NCBI GenBank assembly: GCA_002482005.1
Contig: DLFD01000055.1
Location: forward strand, 49,212-64,206
Direction: 5' to 3'
Length of the DNA stretch: 14,995 nucleotides
Source of the DNA: Lachnospiraceae bacterium UBA7729
GTDB lineage: Bacteria; Bacillota; Clostridia; Lachnospirales; Lachnospiraceae
Made by a program: the position numbers and the translations under genes. The stretch's first letter is position 1. Each line of letters starts with the position of its first letter. Below, piece after piece: positions 7,232-12,900 of the stretch. The notes under the pieces are model-generated. The model saw only the letters and a list, made by a program, of their open reading frames with translations, ran no database searches and had not been told where the DNA came from.

Positions 7232-7330
7232 GCGTCACCGCGGGTCAGATGTCATAAGGTCTGGAAGAAGGACAGGATGTTTGTGCACCGGTCCTTCTGC
7301 CCGAAAGAGAAGATCGGCAAAGACAGAAAG

Positions 7331-7356
7331 GAAGCCCCGGCATATGCTGGGGCTTC
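7331..7356 (+). terminator. Hairpin after the secreted protein gene, probable terminator
   Basis: GAAGCCCC (7331-7338) pairs with GGGGCTTC (7349-7356), with further pairing inside and a tiny ATAT loop. The 3' flank is TCTCTG rather than a pure T-run. A weaker 8-bp hairpin (AGAAGGAC 7266-7273 with GTCCTTCT 7291-7298) lies nearer the stop codon. Confidence 0.55.
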
Positions 7357-7432
7357 TCTGCAGCGAAAGAAAATGCTTTACTCTGTCATAACGATCACGC
7401 TATTGTGACAGAACCATTCGTTTTGGCAAAGA

Positions 7433-7549
7433 TCATTCTGGAATCTTATTATATCGCATCAGATCTTCTTTAATGACAGACTGCCTGTCTTCCATCCATC
7501 CGCCGTCATATATCCAGAAAGATGCTGAATAATAAGCTGAAATAAGCAT
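7433..7549 (-). pseudogene. Possible small gene or gene remnant on the minus strand (38 codons)
   Basis: The stretch 7232-7597 holds no clear gene. On the minus strand an ATG at 7549 opens 38 codons, containing WIYDGGWMEDRQSVIKEDL and ending KIPE. The composition is protein-like. No ribosome binding site is seen before the ATG, and a hairpin (7536-7565) covers the start. It may be the C-terminal remainder of a lost gene or chance. Confidence 0.2.
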
Positions 7550-7565
7550 ATCGAGCTTATTCAGC
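7536..7565. repeat. Inverted repeat (hairpin) upstream of the XRE-kinase operon
   Basis: GCTGA (7536-7540) and ATAAGC (7542-7547) pair with GCTTAT (7555-7560) and TCAGC (7561-7565), giving 11 pairs with one bulged A and a seven-base loop. A second upstream arm GCTGAATAA (7524-7532) can pair perfectly with TTATTCAGC (7557-7565) instead, so two alternative folds are possible. Confidence 0.45.
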
Positions 7566-7597
7566 CGGGACAAAAGATGTGGGGCTTTTGCCTTCTA

Positions 7598-7626
7598 TTG
7601 TACAACATATCCGATTAAGATATAAT
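7598..7626 (+). promoter_or_regulatory. Promoter of the XRE regulator / kinase operon
   Basis: TTGTAC at 7598-7603 and a consensus TATAAT at 7621-7626 are exactly 17 bases apart. The start would be near 7633, giving a leader of about 33 bases that includes AAGGAGG at 7654-7660. Confidence 0.75.
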
Positions 7627-7652
7627 ATGAAATAATATATCCTATTCGGATA
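7607..7652. promoter_or_regulatory. Paired operator-like repeats around the -10 of the XRE operon
   Basis: ATATCCGATT (7607-7616), in the promoter spacer, recurs as ATATCCTATT (7637-7646), 30 bases later. The downstream copy is part of the palindrome TATCC-TATTC-GGATA (7638-7652). Two sites on the same face around the -10 fit autorepression by the XRE protein encoded next, as is usual for toxin-antitoxin style operons. This is inferred from placement only. Confidence 0.5.
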
Positions 7653-7665
7653 CAAGGAGGAAGAC

Positions 7666-8076
7666 ATGCTGTCGATAAGGGATATCAGAAAATCAACAGG
7701 ACTTTCACAAAAAGAATTTGCCAGACAATATCATATTCCAGCAAGTACGCTGCAGAAGTGGGAACAGGGAATAATGTCTCCTGCTCCATATGTAATCGCA
7801 CTGCTTACAGATGTGATACCTGAAACAAGAAAAGGACTTGATCAAATCAAATATAAAAATGAAACATACTACATTGATACAGCTTCCCATACTGTTTCTG
7901 ACTCCGCAGGGAATATGGTCAGATATGACGCCGATATAGAGGCAGTAAAAAAGAACAATCTGGGACTGTATCTCCATGATATGTTTCGTGATCTGCACGA
8001 ATGTAAAGAACGTTTTGAAAGAGACTGCTACTATGATACAAAAGAGGACATTATATGGACTGAAGACGGAGGCTGA
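7666..8076 (+). CDS. XRE-family helix-turn-helix regulator, antitoxin-like
   Basis: The 136-residue product starts with a helix-turn-helix domain: residues about 7-40 contain STGLSQKEFARQYHIP followed by STLQKWEQG, the classic XRE recognition-helix pattern. The remaining about 95 residues are acidic and unassigned, with a short beta-prone segment ETYYIDTASHTV. The start is supported by AAGGAGG five bases upstream. The next gene begins three bases after the stop, and its ribosome binding site lies inside the end of this gene, so the two are translationally coupled. This regulator-then-kinase order is that of HipBA-like modules, where the first gene represses the operon and may neutralise the second product. 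The operator-like repeats at 7607-7652 support autoregulation. Confidence 0.85.
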   Translation: MLSIRDIRKSTGLSQKEFARQYHIPASTLQKWEQGIMSPAPYVIALLTDVIPETRKGLDQIKYKNETYYIDTASHTVSDSAGNMVRYDADIEAVKKNNLGLYLHDMFRDLHECKERFERDCYYDTKEDIIWTEDGG

Positions 8077-8079
8077 ATT

Positions 8080-8877
8080 TTGAGAAGAAGATCAGATGAA
8101 TACTATCTCATGCATAAGAACATCCCGGTTGGAATGTTTAGCCTGGATGATACCGGACATCTAAGAAATATAAGAAAGAACGGAAATGCCGCTGAGCATT
8201 TTCCTTTAGGCGGTCAGATGAACGACATGAAATTTCATGACTGGTGGAATGACCGCGCAATACCCAAAACAAGGCATGGAGCAGAGACGGCCCTCCAGCG
8301 GCTTGGATATGCTACGACCGGTCTTGCAATGATCGACAATCTGGCGTTAAGCCTGTCTGACTGTTATTGGATAAAACCGAGAGGGGAAGAGATCAGGTGG
8401 GAAGACGTCAACCTGTATGCAAATGATTTTGTTGATTCCTTTGGCGAACTTACGATCGACCCGGACAGTCAGATTGATATAAGAAACATGACGGGTTTCA
8501 GCTGCGCAACGACACAAGGCGAGCTGCAGAAAAAATGGTGTATCGATGACGATGGGAAACGGTTCTTTATAAAAGGCAATTATGGGGAATCCTTCCAGCA
8601 GAGTCTCAACGAAGTGTTTGCAACTGATCTCCATGAAAAACAAAAATATGCATTATATACGCCATATGTGTTGACAAAATTGAGCCTTACGAACGGAACG
8701 GAAAGCCTCGGCTGCATGTGCTGTGATTTCTGCAGCGAACATGTGGAAGCGATATCAGCATGGGAAGTTCTGCAAACTGGAAAAGTAAAGAAAAATGAAT
8801 CTTTATTCTATCCACTGAAAGACGCATGCATCCGAATGGGAATGGAAGAAGTCAACGGAAGAAAGCCGGCAGCATGA
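8080..8877 (+). CDS. HipA/CtkA-like kinase, truncated before its catalytic motifs
   Basis: The 265-residue product resembles HipA-related Ser/Thr kinases that pair with XRE proteins in Firmicutes. Recognisable parts are MHKNIPVGMFSLDDTG near the start, HDWWNDRAIPKTRHG, the NLALSLSDCYW motif, KKWCIDDDGKRFFIKGN with the likely ATP-binding K165, and FQQSLNEVFATDLH, the glutamate helix. The protein then ends abruptly. The HxxDRHxxNFG-type catalytic loop and metal-binding Asp expected in the last third are absent, whereas family members usually run well past 350 residues. The final residues RKPAA are encoded by the arm of the terminator shared with the next gene, which suggests a deletion joined the kinase to that terminator. 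Start is TTG at 8080, with GGAGG seven to eight bases upstream; ATG at 8110 lacks a ribosome site. Kinase activity is unlikely. Confidence 0.75.
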   Translation: MRRRSDEYYLMHKNIPVGMFSLDDTGHLRNIRKNGNAAEHFPLGGQMNDMKFHDWWNDRAIPKTRHGAETALQRLGYATTGLAMIDNLALSLSDCYWIKPRGEEIRWEDVNLYANDFVDSFGELTIDPDSQIDIRNMTGFSCATTQGELQKKWCIDDDGKRFFIKGNYGESFQQSLNEVFATDLHEKQKYALYTPYVLTKLSLTNGTESLGCMCCDFCSEHVEAISAWEVLQTGKVKKNESLFYPLKDACIRMGMEEVNGRKPAA

Positions 8878-8896
8878 GATCAGCTGCCGGCTTTCT
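8860..8896. terminator. Bidirectional terminator shared by two convergent genes
   Basis: AGAAAGCCGGCAGC (8860-8873) and GCTGCCGGCTTTCT (8883-8896) form a perfect 14-bp stem with a nine-base loop. T-rich flanks follow in both directions (CTTTCTTATT on plus; GCTTTCTTCC on minus). The stop codons of both convergent genes (8875-8877 plus; 8880-8882 minus) lie in the loop. Confidence 0.9.
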
Positions 8897-9263
8897 TATT
8901 GTCAGGACCATCAGACGCAGCCTTTCGGTTCGGCTGCACCGTCTTTTCTTCGTTCTTGATCTCCCAGTGGATCAGGAAGGTGAGCGCTGCCCTCAGCGCG
9001 ATGATCGCTCCAAGGATCCCGAGCTCCGACCACTGGCGGACCACAACCGTTCTGAGAACCTCGCCGCCAAGCTTGAACTCCAGTGCAAGCGCGATGCCCT
9101 GCGCCAGAAACAGGCGGATCTGTCCCGACTTTGTGATCCATCCGATGAATGCCCGGATGGCGGTATACACGAGTACGATGATCCCGAACAGTTCCAGAAA
9201 GAAAGTCGAGATCTCGACGATGAAGTAAAGGACCTGGTCCAGATCCTGAATGATCGCATTCAT
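8880..9263 (-). CDS. DUF1622 family integral membrane protein
   Basis: The 127-residue product has hydrophobic segments at about 11-43 and 70-97, and matches the DUF1622 pattern: FFLELFGIIVLVYTAIRAF, then LAQGIALALEFKLGGEVLRT, then ILGAIIALRAALTFLIHWEI. The tail of about 25 residues is polar and presumably cytoplasmic. The family's function is not known; small inner-membrane proteins of this kind are widespread. The start has AGGAG about 11 bases upstream on the minus strand, a somewhat long gap. The gene converges on the truncated kinase and shares its terminator. It diverges from the cysteine peptidase gene, with a symmetric promoter region between. Confidence 0.9.
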   Translation of the reverse strand: MNAIIQDLDQVLYFIVEISTFFLELFGIIVLVYTAIRAFIGWITKSGQIRLFLAQGIALALEFKLGGEVLRTVVVRQWSELGILGAIIALRAALTFLIHWEIKNEEKTVQPNRKAASDGPDNKKAGS

Positions 9264-9342
9264 ATCCTGGAATTCTCCTAATTGTGATCTGAAGAGCTAT
9301 AAACTGATTGTAGCACCAATCTGCCGACTCTAATATGTGCAG

Positions 9343-9373
9343 ATTGTATAAATTGTATAAGACATGATACAAT
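9343..9373. promoter_or_regulatory. Symmetric divergent promoter between DUF1622 and the cysteine peptidase
   Basis: ATTGTAT (9343-9349) and ATACAAT (9367-9373) are inverted repeats, so each strand reads TTGTAT, 18 bases, TACAAT. On plus, -35 is 9344-9349 and -10 is 9368-9373, leading to the peptidase at 9402. On minus, the mirrored elements lead to DUF1622 at 9263. A further ATTGTAT copy is at 9352-9358. Overlapping promoters would compete, or share one regulator. Confidence 0.5.
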
Positions 9374-9401
9374 TACTGAAAATATCTTTGTTGACAGCAT
9401 T

Positions 9402-10199
9402 ATGAGAAAGGCAGATAGAAAAGATATGAAGAGAGCATATGGGAAGCGACATCTGGTCAGGTTTCTTATGGCTCTGTTTGCAGCAGTCCTGCTGGCGATG
9501 CCGGCAGAGGCTGCGGTCACGCGGAAGACTCCGGCCAAGAAGAATGCAGAGGCTGCGGTCACGCGGAAGGCTCCGGCCAGGAAGAATGCAGAGGCTGCGG
9601 TCACGCGGAAGACTCCGGCCAGGAAGAATGCAGAGGCTGCGGTCAGCTGGAGGATCCCGCTTAAGACGAAGAATGCAAAGACGGCGGTCTGCCAGATCGG
9701 CCGCCGTGCCCACTGTATCTCATATGGTCAGACCCATTACCGGCAGCTCTCCAGCTCAGGATGTACTTACTGTGCGGTGGCCTCCATGCTGAGTCTTTAT
9801 CATAAAGATGTTCATCCGCTCACTATCTACAATCGGAATGGCCGCAGCGTCCACATGAGTTTTGGCGAAGCCATCCGGATCATGCGTCACTACAAGGTCC
9901 CTGCGAAGGTGATTCCGGGATCACGCATCAAAGAATATCTTAAGGCTCATAAACCGGTGATCTGCACCGTGAGCAATATGGGTGACCGGCGCACCATGTG
10001 GGCATCCAGCCACCCGGGCGAGCACCATATCCTCCTTCTGGGATTTCTCCCGAGAGGAAGAGTCGTCGTCTGCGATTCTGCACGGGACCGGGCGTGGGCA
10101 GGAAAGATGCAGAGATTCAAGATCGTGAAGTGGTCTTCATTAGCACCTTACATCATGACCTGGCGCGACTGCCTGGCGGCGACACTGAGGTACTATTAA
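9402..10199 (+). CDS. Secreted C39-like (papain-fold) cysteine peptidase with a repeat linker
   Basis: The 265-residue product begins with a Sec signal peptide: basic residues 1-20, a hydrophobic core at 21-33 and an AEA motif at 35-37. Three 14-residue repeats of the type AEAAVTRKTPAKKN follow at 35-76 with a partial fourth, forming a basic Ala/Pro/Lys linker. The C-terminal domain of about 160 residues looks like the Peptidase_C39_2 family: a Gln before GCTYCAVASML (C121 or C124 nucleophile), GEHHILLLGF (H208/H209) and VCDSARDR (D225). It probably acts outside the cell on protein or peptide substrates. No ABC-transporter parts are fused, so it is not a bacteriocin exporter. The start is uncertain: ATG 9402 lacks a good ribosome site, and ATG 9426 would give a more typical signal peptide. 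Confidence 0.8.
   Translation: MRKADRKDMKRAYGKRHLVRFLMALFAAVLLAMPAEAAVTRKTPAKKNAEAAVTRKAPARKNAEAAVTRKTPARKNAEAAVSWRIPLKTKNAKTAVCQIGRRAHCISYGQTHYRQLSSSGCTYCAVASMLSLYHKDVHPLTIYNRNGRSVHMSFGEAIRIMRHYKVPAKVIPGSRIKEYLKAHKPVICTVSNMGDRRTMWASSHPGEHHILLLGFLPRGRVVVCDSARDRAWAGKMQRFKIVKWSSLAPYIMTWRDCLAATLRYY
9504..9645 (+). repeat. 42-bp coding tandem repeat, about 3.4 units
   Basis: Units at 9504-9545, 9546-9587 and 9588-9629 are nearly identical and each encodes 14 residues. A partial fourth unit covers 9630-9645, and a degenerate further match (agaatgcaaagacggcggtc) follows near 9670. The near-identity of the DNA, including silent positions, indicates recent slippage or unequal exchange. Each unit carries AEA, a signal-peptidase-like motif. 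Confidence 0.9.
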
Positions 10200-10211
10200 T
10201 ACCAAAGTATG

Positions 10212-10240
10212 CAAAAAGGCCGTCGGTGGCGGGCTTTTTG
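10212..10240 (+). terminator. Intrinsic terminator of the cysteine peptidase gene
   Basis: CAAAAAGGCC (10212-10221) pairs with GGGCTTTTTG (10231-10240) with one internal mismatch and a nine-base loop. Five T lie in the 3' arm. It ends 24 bases before the next gene. Confidence 0.6.
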
Positions 10241-10264
10241 TATTACGCCAAGAGGATAAGCATT

Positions 10265-10687
10265 ATGGAATATGATCTTCAGCGTTTTCTTGATGCACAG
10301 AAGGATGATTACGATACCGCCCTCGCAGAGATCAGAGCGGGGCATAAACGTTCCCACTGGATCTGGTACATCTTCCCGCAGCTTTTCGGTCTGGGCAGAA
10401 GCTTTATGTCGGAGTTCTACGGGATCTCTAATCTGGATGAAGCAAAGGCATATATGGCAGATCCTACCCTCAGAAGCCGCCTGATCGAGATCAGCCAGGC
10501 ACTTCTTACTCTGGAGAGCAGCGACCCTGAGGAAGTCATGGGATATCCGGATAACATGAAGCTTTGCTCCTCGATGACACTGTTCCGGGAGGCGGCGCCG
10601 GAGGAAGAGGTGTTCCAGAAGGTGCTGGACAAGTTCTATGGAGGAAAGGAAGACCGGAGAACGATGAAATTATTAAGTAAACTGTGA
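10265..10687 (+). CDS. DUF1810 family protein
   Basis: The 140-residue cytosolic product matches DUF1810 over its full length. It opens MEYDLQRFLDAQKDDYDTAL, continues with the family signature GHKRSHWIWYIFPQLFGLGRS, and then ISNLDEAKAYMADP. The C-terminal part has the usual GYPDNMKLCSSMTLF and a helix that includes VLDKFYGGKEDRRT. The family is short and mostly helical, and its biochemical role is not established; some databases carry the misleading label calpastatin. AGAGGA about nine bases before ATG 10265 decides this start, although the frame is open further upstream. It follows a terminator and is probably a separate unit. Confidence 0.9.
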   Translation: MEYDLQRFLDAQKDDYDTALAEIRAGHKRSHWIWYIFPQLFGLGRSFMSEFYGISNLDEAKAYMADPTLRSRLIEISQALLTLESSDPEEVMGYPDNMKLCSSMTLFREAAPEEEVFQKVLDKFYGGKEDRRTMKLLSKL

Positions 10688-10740
10688 TTGCGATCAACAC
10701 GGTTTAACATAGTTTATCGCAATAGAACACAATAGAACAC
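10687..10740. repeat. 8-bp inverted repeat plus 10-bp direct repeat after the DUF1810 gene
   Basis: ATTGCGAT (10687-10694) and ATCGCAAT (10716-10723) are perfect inverted repeats with a 21-base loop. The decamer AATAGAACAC is then repeated head to tail at 10721-10730 and 10731-10740. No T-run follows. It marks the junction between the DUF1810 gene and the repeat-fronted hydrolase fragment. Confidence 0.6.
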
Positions 10741-10744
10741 ATGA

Positions 10745-11467
10745 CTGACTTTTAGTACCCGAACCCACTATGGGAAGGTCTGGAATGCCCGCAGCTATCT
10801 GACCGACTTTGGGAAGGCTCGGAATGCCCGCAGCTATCTGGCCCACTATGGGAAGGTCCGGAATGCCCGGAATGTCTGCAGCTATCTGGTTCCTACGGGA
10901 AAAGAAAGCAAGCAGGAAGAACTTCACAAACTTTGCAAGGCACTCGAGTACAGCACGACCGCAAGGACAAGATACCCGATGCAGCTTGAAGACATCAAGC
11001 TCGCGATCCGCTACCTGCGCGCACATGCTGAGAAATATCACCTGGATATGGACAGAGTCGTTGTCATGGGCGAGTCCGCAGGAGCATATTTCGCGGCTCT
11101 TACTGCACTGACAGGCAAGAGAAGAGAGTTTGATAAAGGCGAATACCTTGACCAGGACAGCAGTGTCAGAGGATGCGTCACCCTCTACACCTGCTCCAGT
11201 GAAGTCCACATGGACAGTGACAGACTGATCTTCCCGGACCTCACCGGCTTCATCGATGAGAATACACCGCCGTTTTTCATGGTCCATGGCACTGCAGATA
11301 CGACCGTTCCTTATCAGGAAAGCGTCCGTCTTCATGATGCACTGAACGCAAAAGGCGCAAAGGCAGATCTGGTCCTGCTCGAAGGAGCGCATCACGCGGA
11401 CAGCCCGATGTACCAGGATGCCATGAAGGACAGAATCCTTGAGTTCATCCACTCCGTGATCGGCTGA
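10745..11467 (+). pseudogene. Alpha/beta-hydrolase (acetyl esterase-like) fragment with repeat-derived N-terminus
   Basis: The C-terminal half of a serine esterase/lipase of the alpha/beta-hydrolase fold is clear: YPMQLEDIKLAIRYLRAHAE, the nucleophile elbow GESAGA, MVHGTADTTVPYQES (acid Asp) and EGAHHAD (base His). The whole catalytic triad is therefore kept. Missing are the first strands and the HGG oxyanion-hole motif that should lie about 80-120 residues upstream. The frame stays open back to a TGA at 10742-10744, but that stretch encodes three 13-16 residue repeats (type HYGKVRNARSYL) followed by a short spacer, and it has no ATG, GTG or TTG. The first in-frame ATG is 10979, with only a weak AAGGA 11 bases upstream; it would give 162 residues. 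A recombination event probably removed the true N-terminus. Confidence 0.7.
10763..10888 (+). repeat. 39-bp tandem repeat, three units, in frame with the hydrolase fragment
   Basis: Units are 10763-10801, 10802-10840 and 10841-10888; the last has a nine-base insertion that duplicates part of the unit (cggaatg). The shared core is ctatgggaaggtc(c/t)ggaatgcccgcagctatctg with few changes. In frame it reads THYGKVWNARSYL, TDFGKARNARSYL and AHYGKVRNARNVCSYL. There are no unique spacers between units, so this is not CRISPR. Confidence 0.9.
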
Positions 11468-11589
11468 GGAAAGCAGTCCATCTCTGCGCGCACCGCCCTG
11501 CAGGAAAGCAGATGCCGGAAGATATCCGAATACCGGTCAAAGACCGGACTTATTGTGCGGAAAGAATATCACCTGTAAGAATCAAAAAG

Positions 11590-11633
11590 AACATCCGGAA
11601 GGACAAATCCCACAGTCCTTCCGGATGTTTTTT
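11590..11633 (+). terminator. Strong intrinsic terminator
   Basis: AACATCCGGAAGGAC (11590-11604) and GTCCTTCCGGATGTT (11615-11629) form a perfect 15-bp stem with a ten-base loop, followed by a T-run (11628-11633). An A-run on the other side makes it possibly bidirectional. The gap 11468-11779 otherwise holds a small hairpin (CCGGTC 11533-11538 / GACCGG 11542-11547) and the promoter of the next gene. Confidence 0.9.
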
Positions 11634-11676
11634 GTGAGTAAGAGACAAAGGAAACGCAGGAAGAGTTTATCATCAT

Positions 11677-11708
11677 AGCATAAATATGCTGTTGTATTCT
11701 CCTATAAT
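11677..11708 (+). promoter_or_regulatory. Candidate promoter and palindrome upstream of the coiled-coil protein
   Basis: TATAAT at 11703-11708 is a consensus -10. There is no good -35, but a palindrome AGCATA-AA-TATGCT (11677-11690) covers that position. An activator-dependent promoter is possible. The leader would be about 65 bases. Confidence 0.35.
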
Positions 11709-11779
11709 CCTTGTAACAAAGAAAATCAGTTTCATAGCCGGACTGATTGAAAAACATTATATAAAGGAGGATTACGGTT

Positions 11780-12598
11780 ATGAGGAAACATGTTTTGGCA
11801 CTGGCAATGATCATGAGTATGGCTCTGAGCTTCTCGGTACCGGCTGCAGACGTTGACAGCATGAGCATCGACGAACTGAAGACTGCATACACTCAGCTGG
11901 AGTCAGAGAAAACACAGCTGGAATCAGAGAAGAACCAGCTGGAGTCTGAGAATTCTGATCTGAAAGATCAGATCGAGAAGCTCACATCCACCGAAGCTGA
12001 GACAGAGCCGTCTACGGAGATCGTCGGAACCCAGTATACGGACAGTGCAACCGTCAAGATTGTACAGAAGGCATTGAACGATGCCGGATATGATTGTGGG
12101 ACGCCTGACGGAAAGGCAGGTTCCAAGACCGAAGAAGCTCTGAAGGCATATCAGAAGTCCAAAGGTATCAATGTCAATGGTGTTATCACAGATGAACTTC
12201 TGGATGCACTCGGAGTTGCAGACCAGGTGAGTGATGCCGCAAAACAGGAAGCAGCAAAGTCAGAATATACTACGGACCTGTCTTACAATACCATTGCACG
12301 TGATTCAGAAAGTTATAAAGATACGAAGGTAAAGTTTAGGGGCAAAGTCCTCCAGGAAGGCGAGATCGATTCGACGATGCATTATGTACGTCTTGCTGTC
12401 GATTCCAACTATGATACGATCATGTTCATCACATACGATACCAGCCTGGTTGACGCAAGAATCCTGGAAGATGATATCCTTACCATCTATGGCACTGTTG
12501 TCGGTGATTATTCATACGAGACAGTCATGGGAGCAACGGTTACCCTTCCTTGGATCAATGCAGATATTGTGGATACCAGCGAAGTAAACATGGGATGA
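11780..12598 (+). CDS. Secreted coiled-coil protein with a peptidoglycan-binding domain
   Basis: The 272-residue product has a Sec signal peptide (MRKHVLALAMIMSMALSFSV, cleavage near AAD at 22-24). A coiled coil follows at about 29-70, built partly from three exact heptads QLESEKT, QLESEKN and QLESENS. Residues about 88-145 form a peptidoglycan-binding domain of the PG_binding_1 type (VKIVQKALNDAGYDCGTPDG, then TEEALKAYQKSKGINVNG). Residues about 165-265 form a beta-rich module (SYNTIARDSESYKDTKVKFRG and later ILEDDILTIYGTVVGDYSYE) that I take to be OB-fold-like, often seen after such domains in Lachnospiraceae proteins. It likely sits in the cell wall. No catalytic residues are seen. The start has AAGGAGG at 11764-11770, and three hairpins follow the gene. 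Confidence 0.85.
   Translation: MRKHVLALAMIMSMALSFSVPAADVDSMSIDELKTAYTQLESEKTQLESEKNQLESENSDLKDQIEKLTSTEAETEPSTEIVGTQYTDSATVKIVQKALNDAGYDCGTPDGKAGSKTEEALKAYQKSKGINVNGVITDELLDALGVADQVSDAAKQEAAKSEYTTDLSYNTIARDSESYKDTKVKFRGKVLQEGEIDSTMHYVRLAVDSNYDTIMFITYDTSLVDARILEDDILTIYGTVVGDYSYETVMGATVTLPWINADIVDTSEVNMG
11894..11956 (+). repeat. 21-bp coding tandem repeat (three heptads)
   Basis: Units 11894-11914, 11915-11935 and 11936-11956 begin cagctgga(g/a)tc(a/t)gagaa and encode one coiled-coil heptad each. DNA identity is high, so the coil was probably extended by local duplication. Confidence 0.8.
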
Positions 12599-12611
12599 TG
12601 CAGTGAGTCAT

Positions 12612-12640
12612 CCTCAGAACAGAATCATAGTGTTCTGAGG
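12612..12640 (+). other. Perfect 10-bp hairpin after the coiled-coil protein gene
   Basis: CCTCAGAACA (12612-12621) pairs with TGTTCTGAGG (12631-12640) around a nine-base loop. No T-run follows. It is the first of three consecutive hairpins. Confidence 0.65.
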
Positions 12641-12649
12641 AAAACCAAT

Positions 12650-12668
12650 CTCTATATATGATATAGAG
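12650..12668 (+). other. AT-rich 8-bp hairpin, second of three
   Basis: CTCTATAT (12650-12657) pairs with ATATAGAG (12661-12668) across a three-base loop. It sits one base before the terminator stem. Confidence 0.55.
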
Positions 12669-12669
12669 C

Positions 12670-12718
12670 AGCGGAGAGTGAGAGGAGTACACTTTTCCTT
12701 TCGCTCTCCGCTATTTTT
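12670..12718 (+). terminator. Intrinsic terminator of the coiled-coil protein gene
   Basis: AGCGGAGAGTGA (12670-12681) pairs with TCGCTCTCCGCT (12701-12712), 12 pairs with one G-T wobble, then ATTTTT (12713-12718). The loop is 19 bases. Confidence 0.8.
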
Positions 12719-12836
12719 CCTATAAACAGTTCAGAGGCCTGTTCAGTTCCTCACTGGTATTCATTCGTTCCGGATCATCTCTTTGTAAATATGTGCAAAA
12801 TCACTAATATATGGTAAACTTATTACAATATGATAG

Positions 12837-12842
12837 TATAAT
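12837..12842 (+). promoter_or_regulatory. Candidate -10 element of the nuclease-helicase gene
   Basis: A consensus TATAAT lies at 12837-12842, about 58 bases before the ATG at 12901. The -35 position (gtaaac, 12814-12819) is poor. The surrounding 12781-12845 is AT-rich. Confidence 0.4.
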
Positions 12843-12900
12843 TGTCCTGAATACGTCGATTAATTTTGCTCACAGGCATCAATCATCCTGGCGGTAGATT

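Noticed and set aside
7666..8877. Complete HipBA-type toxin-antitoxin system
   Set aside because: The kinase lacks the catalytic loop and metal-binding residues, so the module is not complete.
9402..10199. Bacteriocin-processing ABC transporter peptidase (C39 proper)
   Set aside because: The protein is secreted and has no transmembrane or ATPase domain; only the papain-like fold is shared.
10763..10888. CRISPR array
   Set aside because: Units are joined head to tail with no unique spacers; it is a tandem repeat in an open frame.
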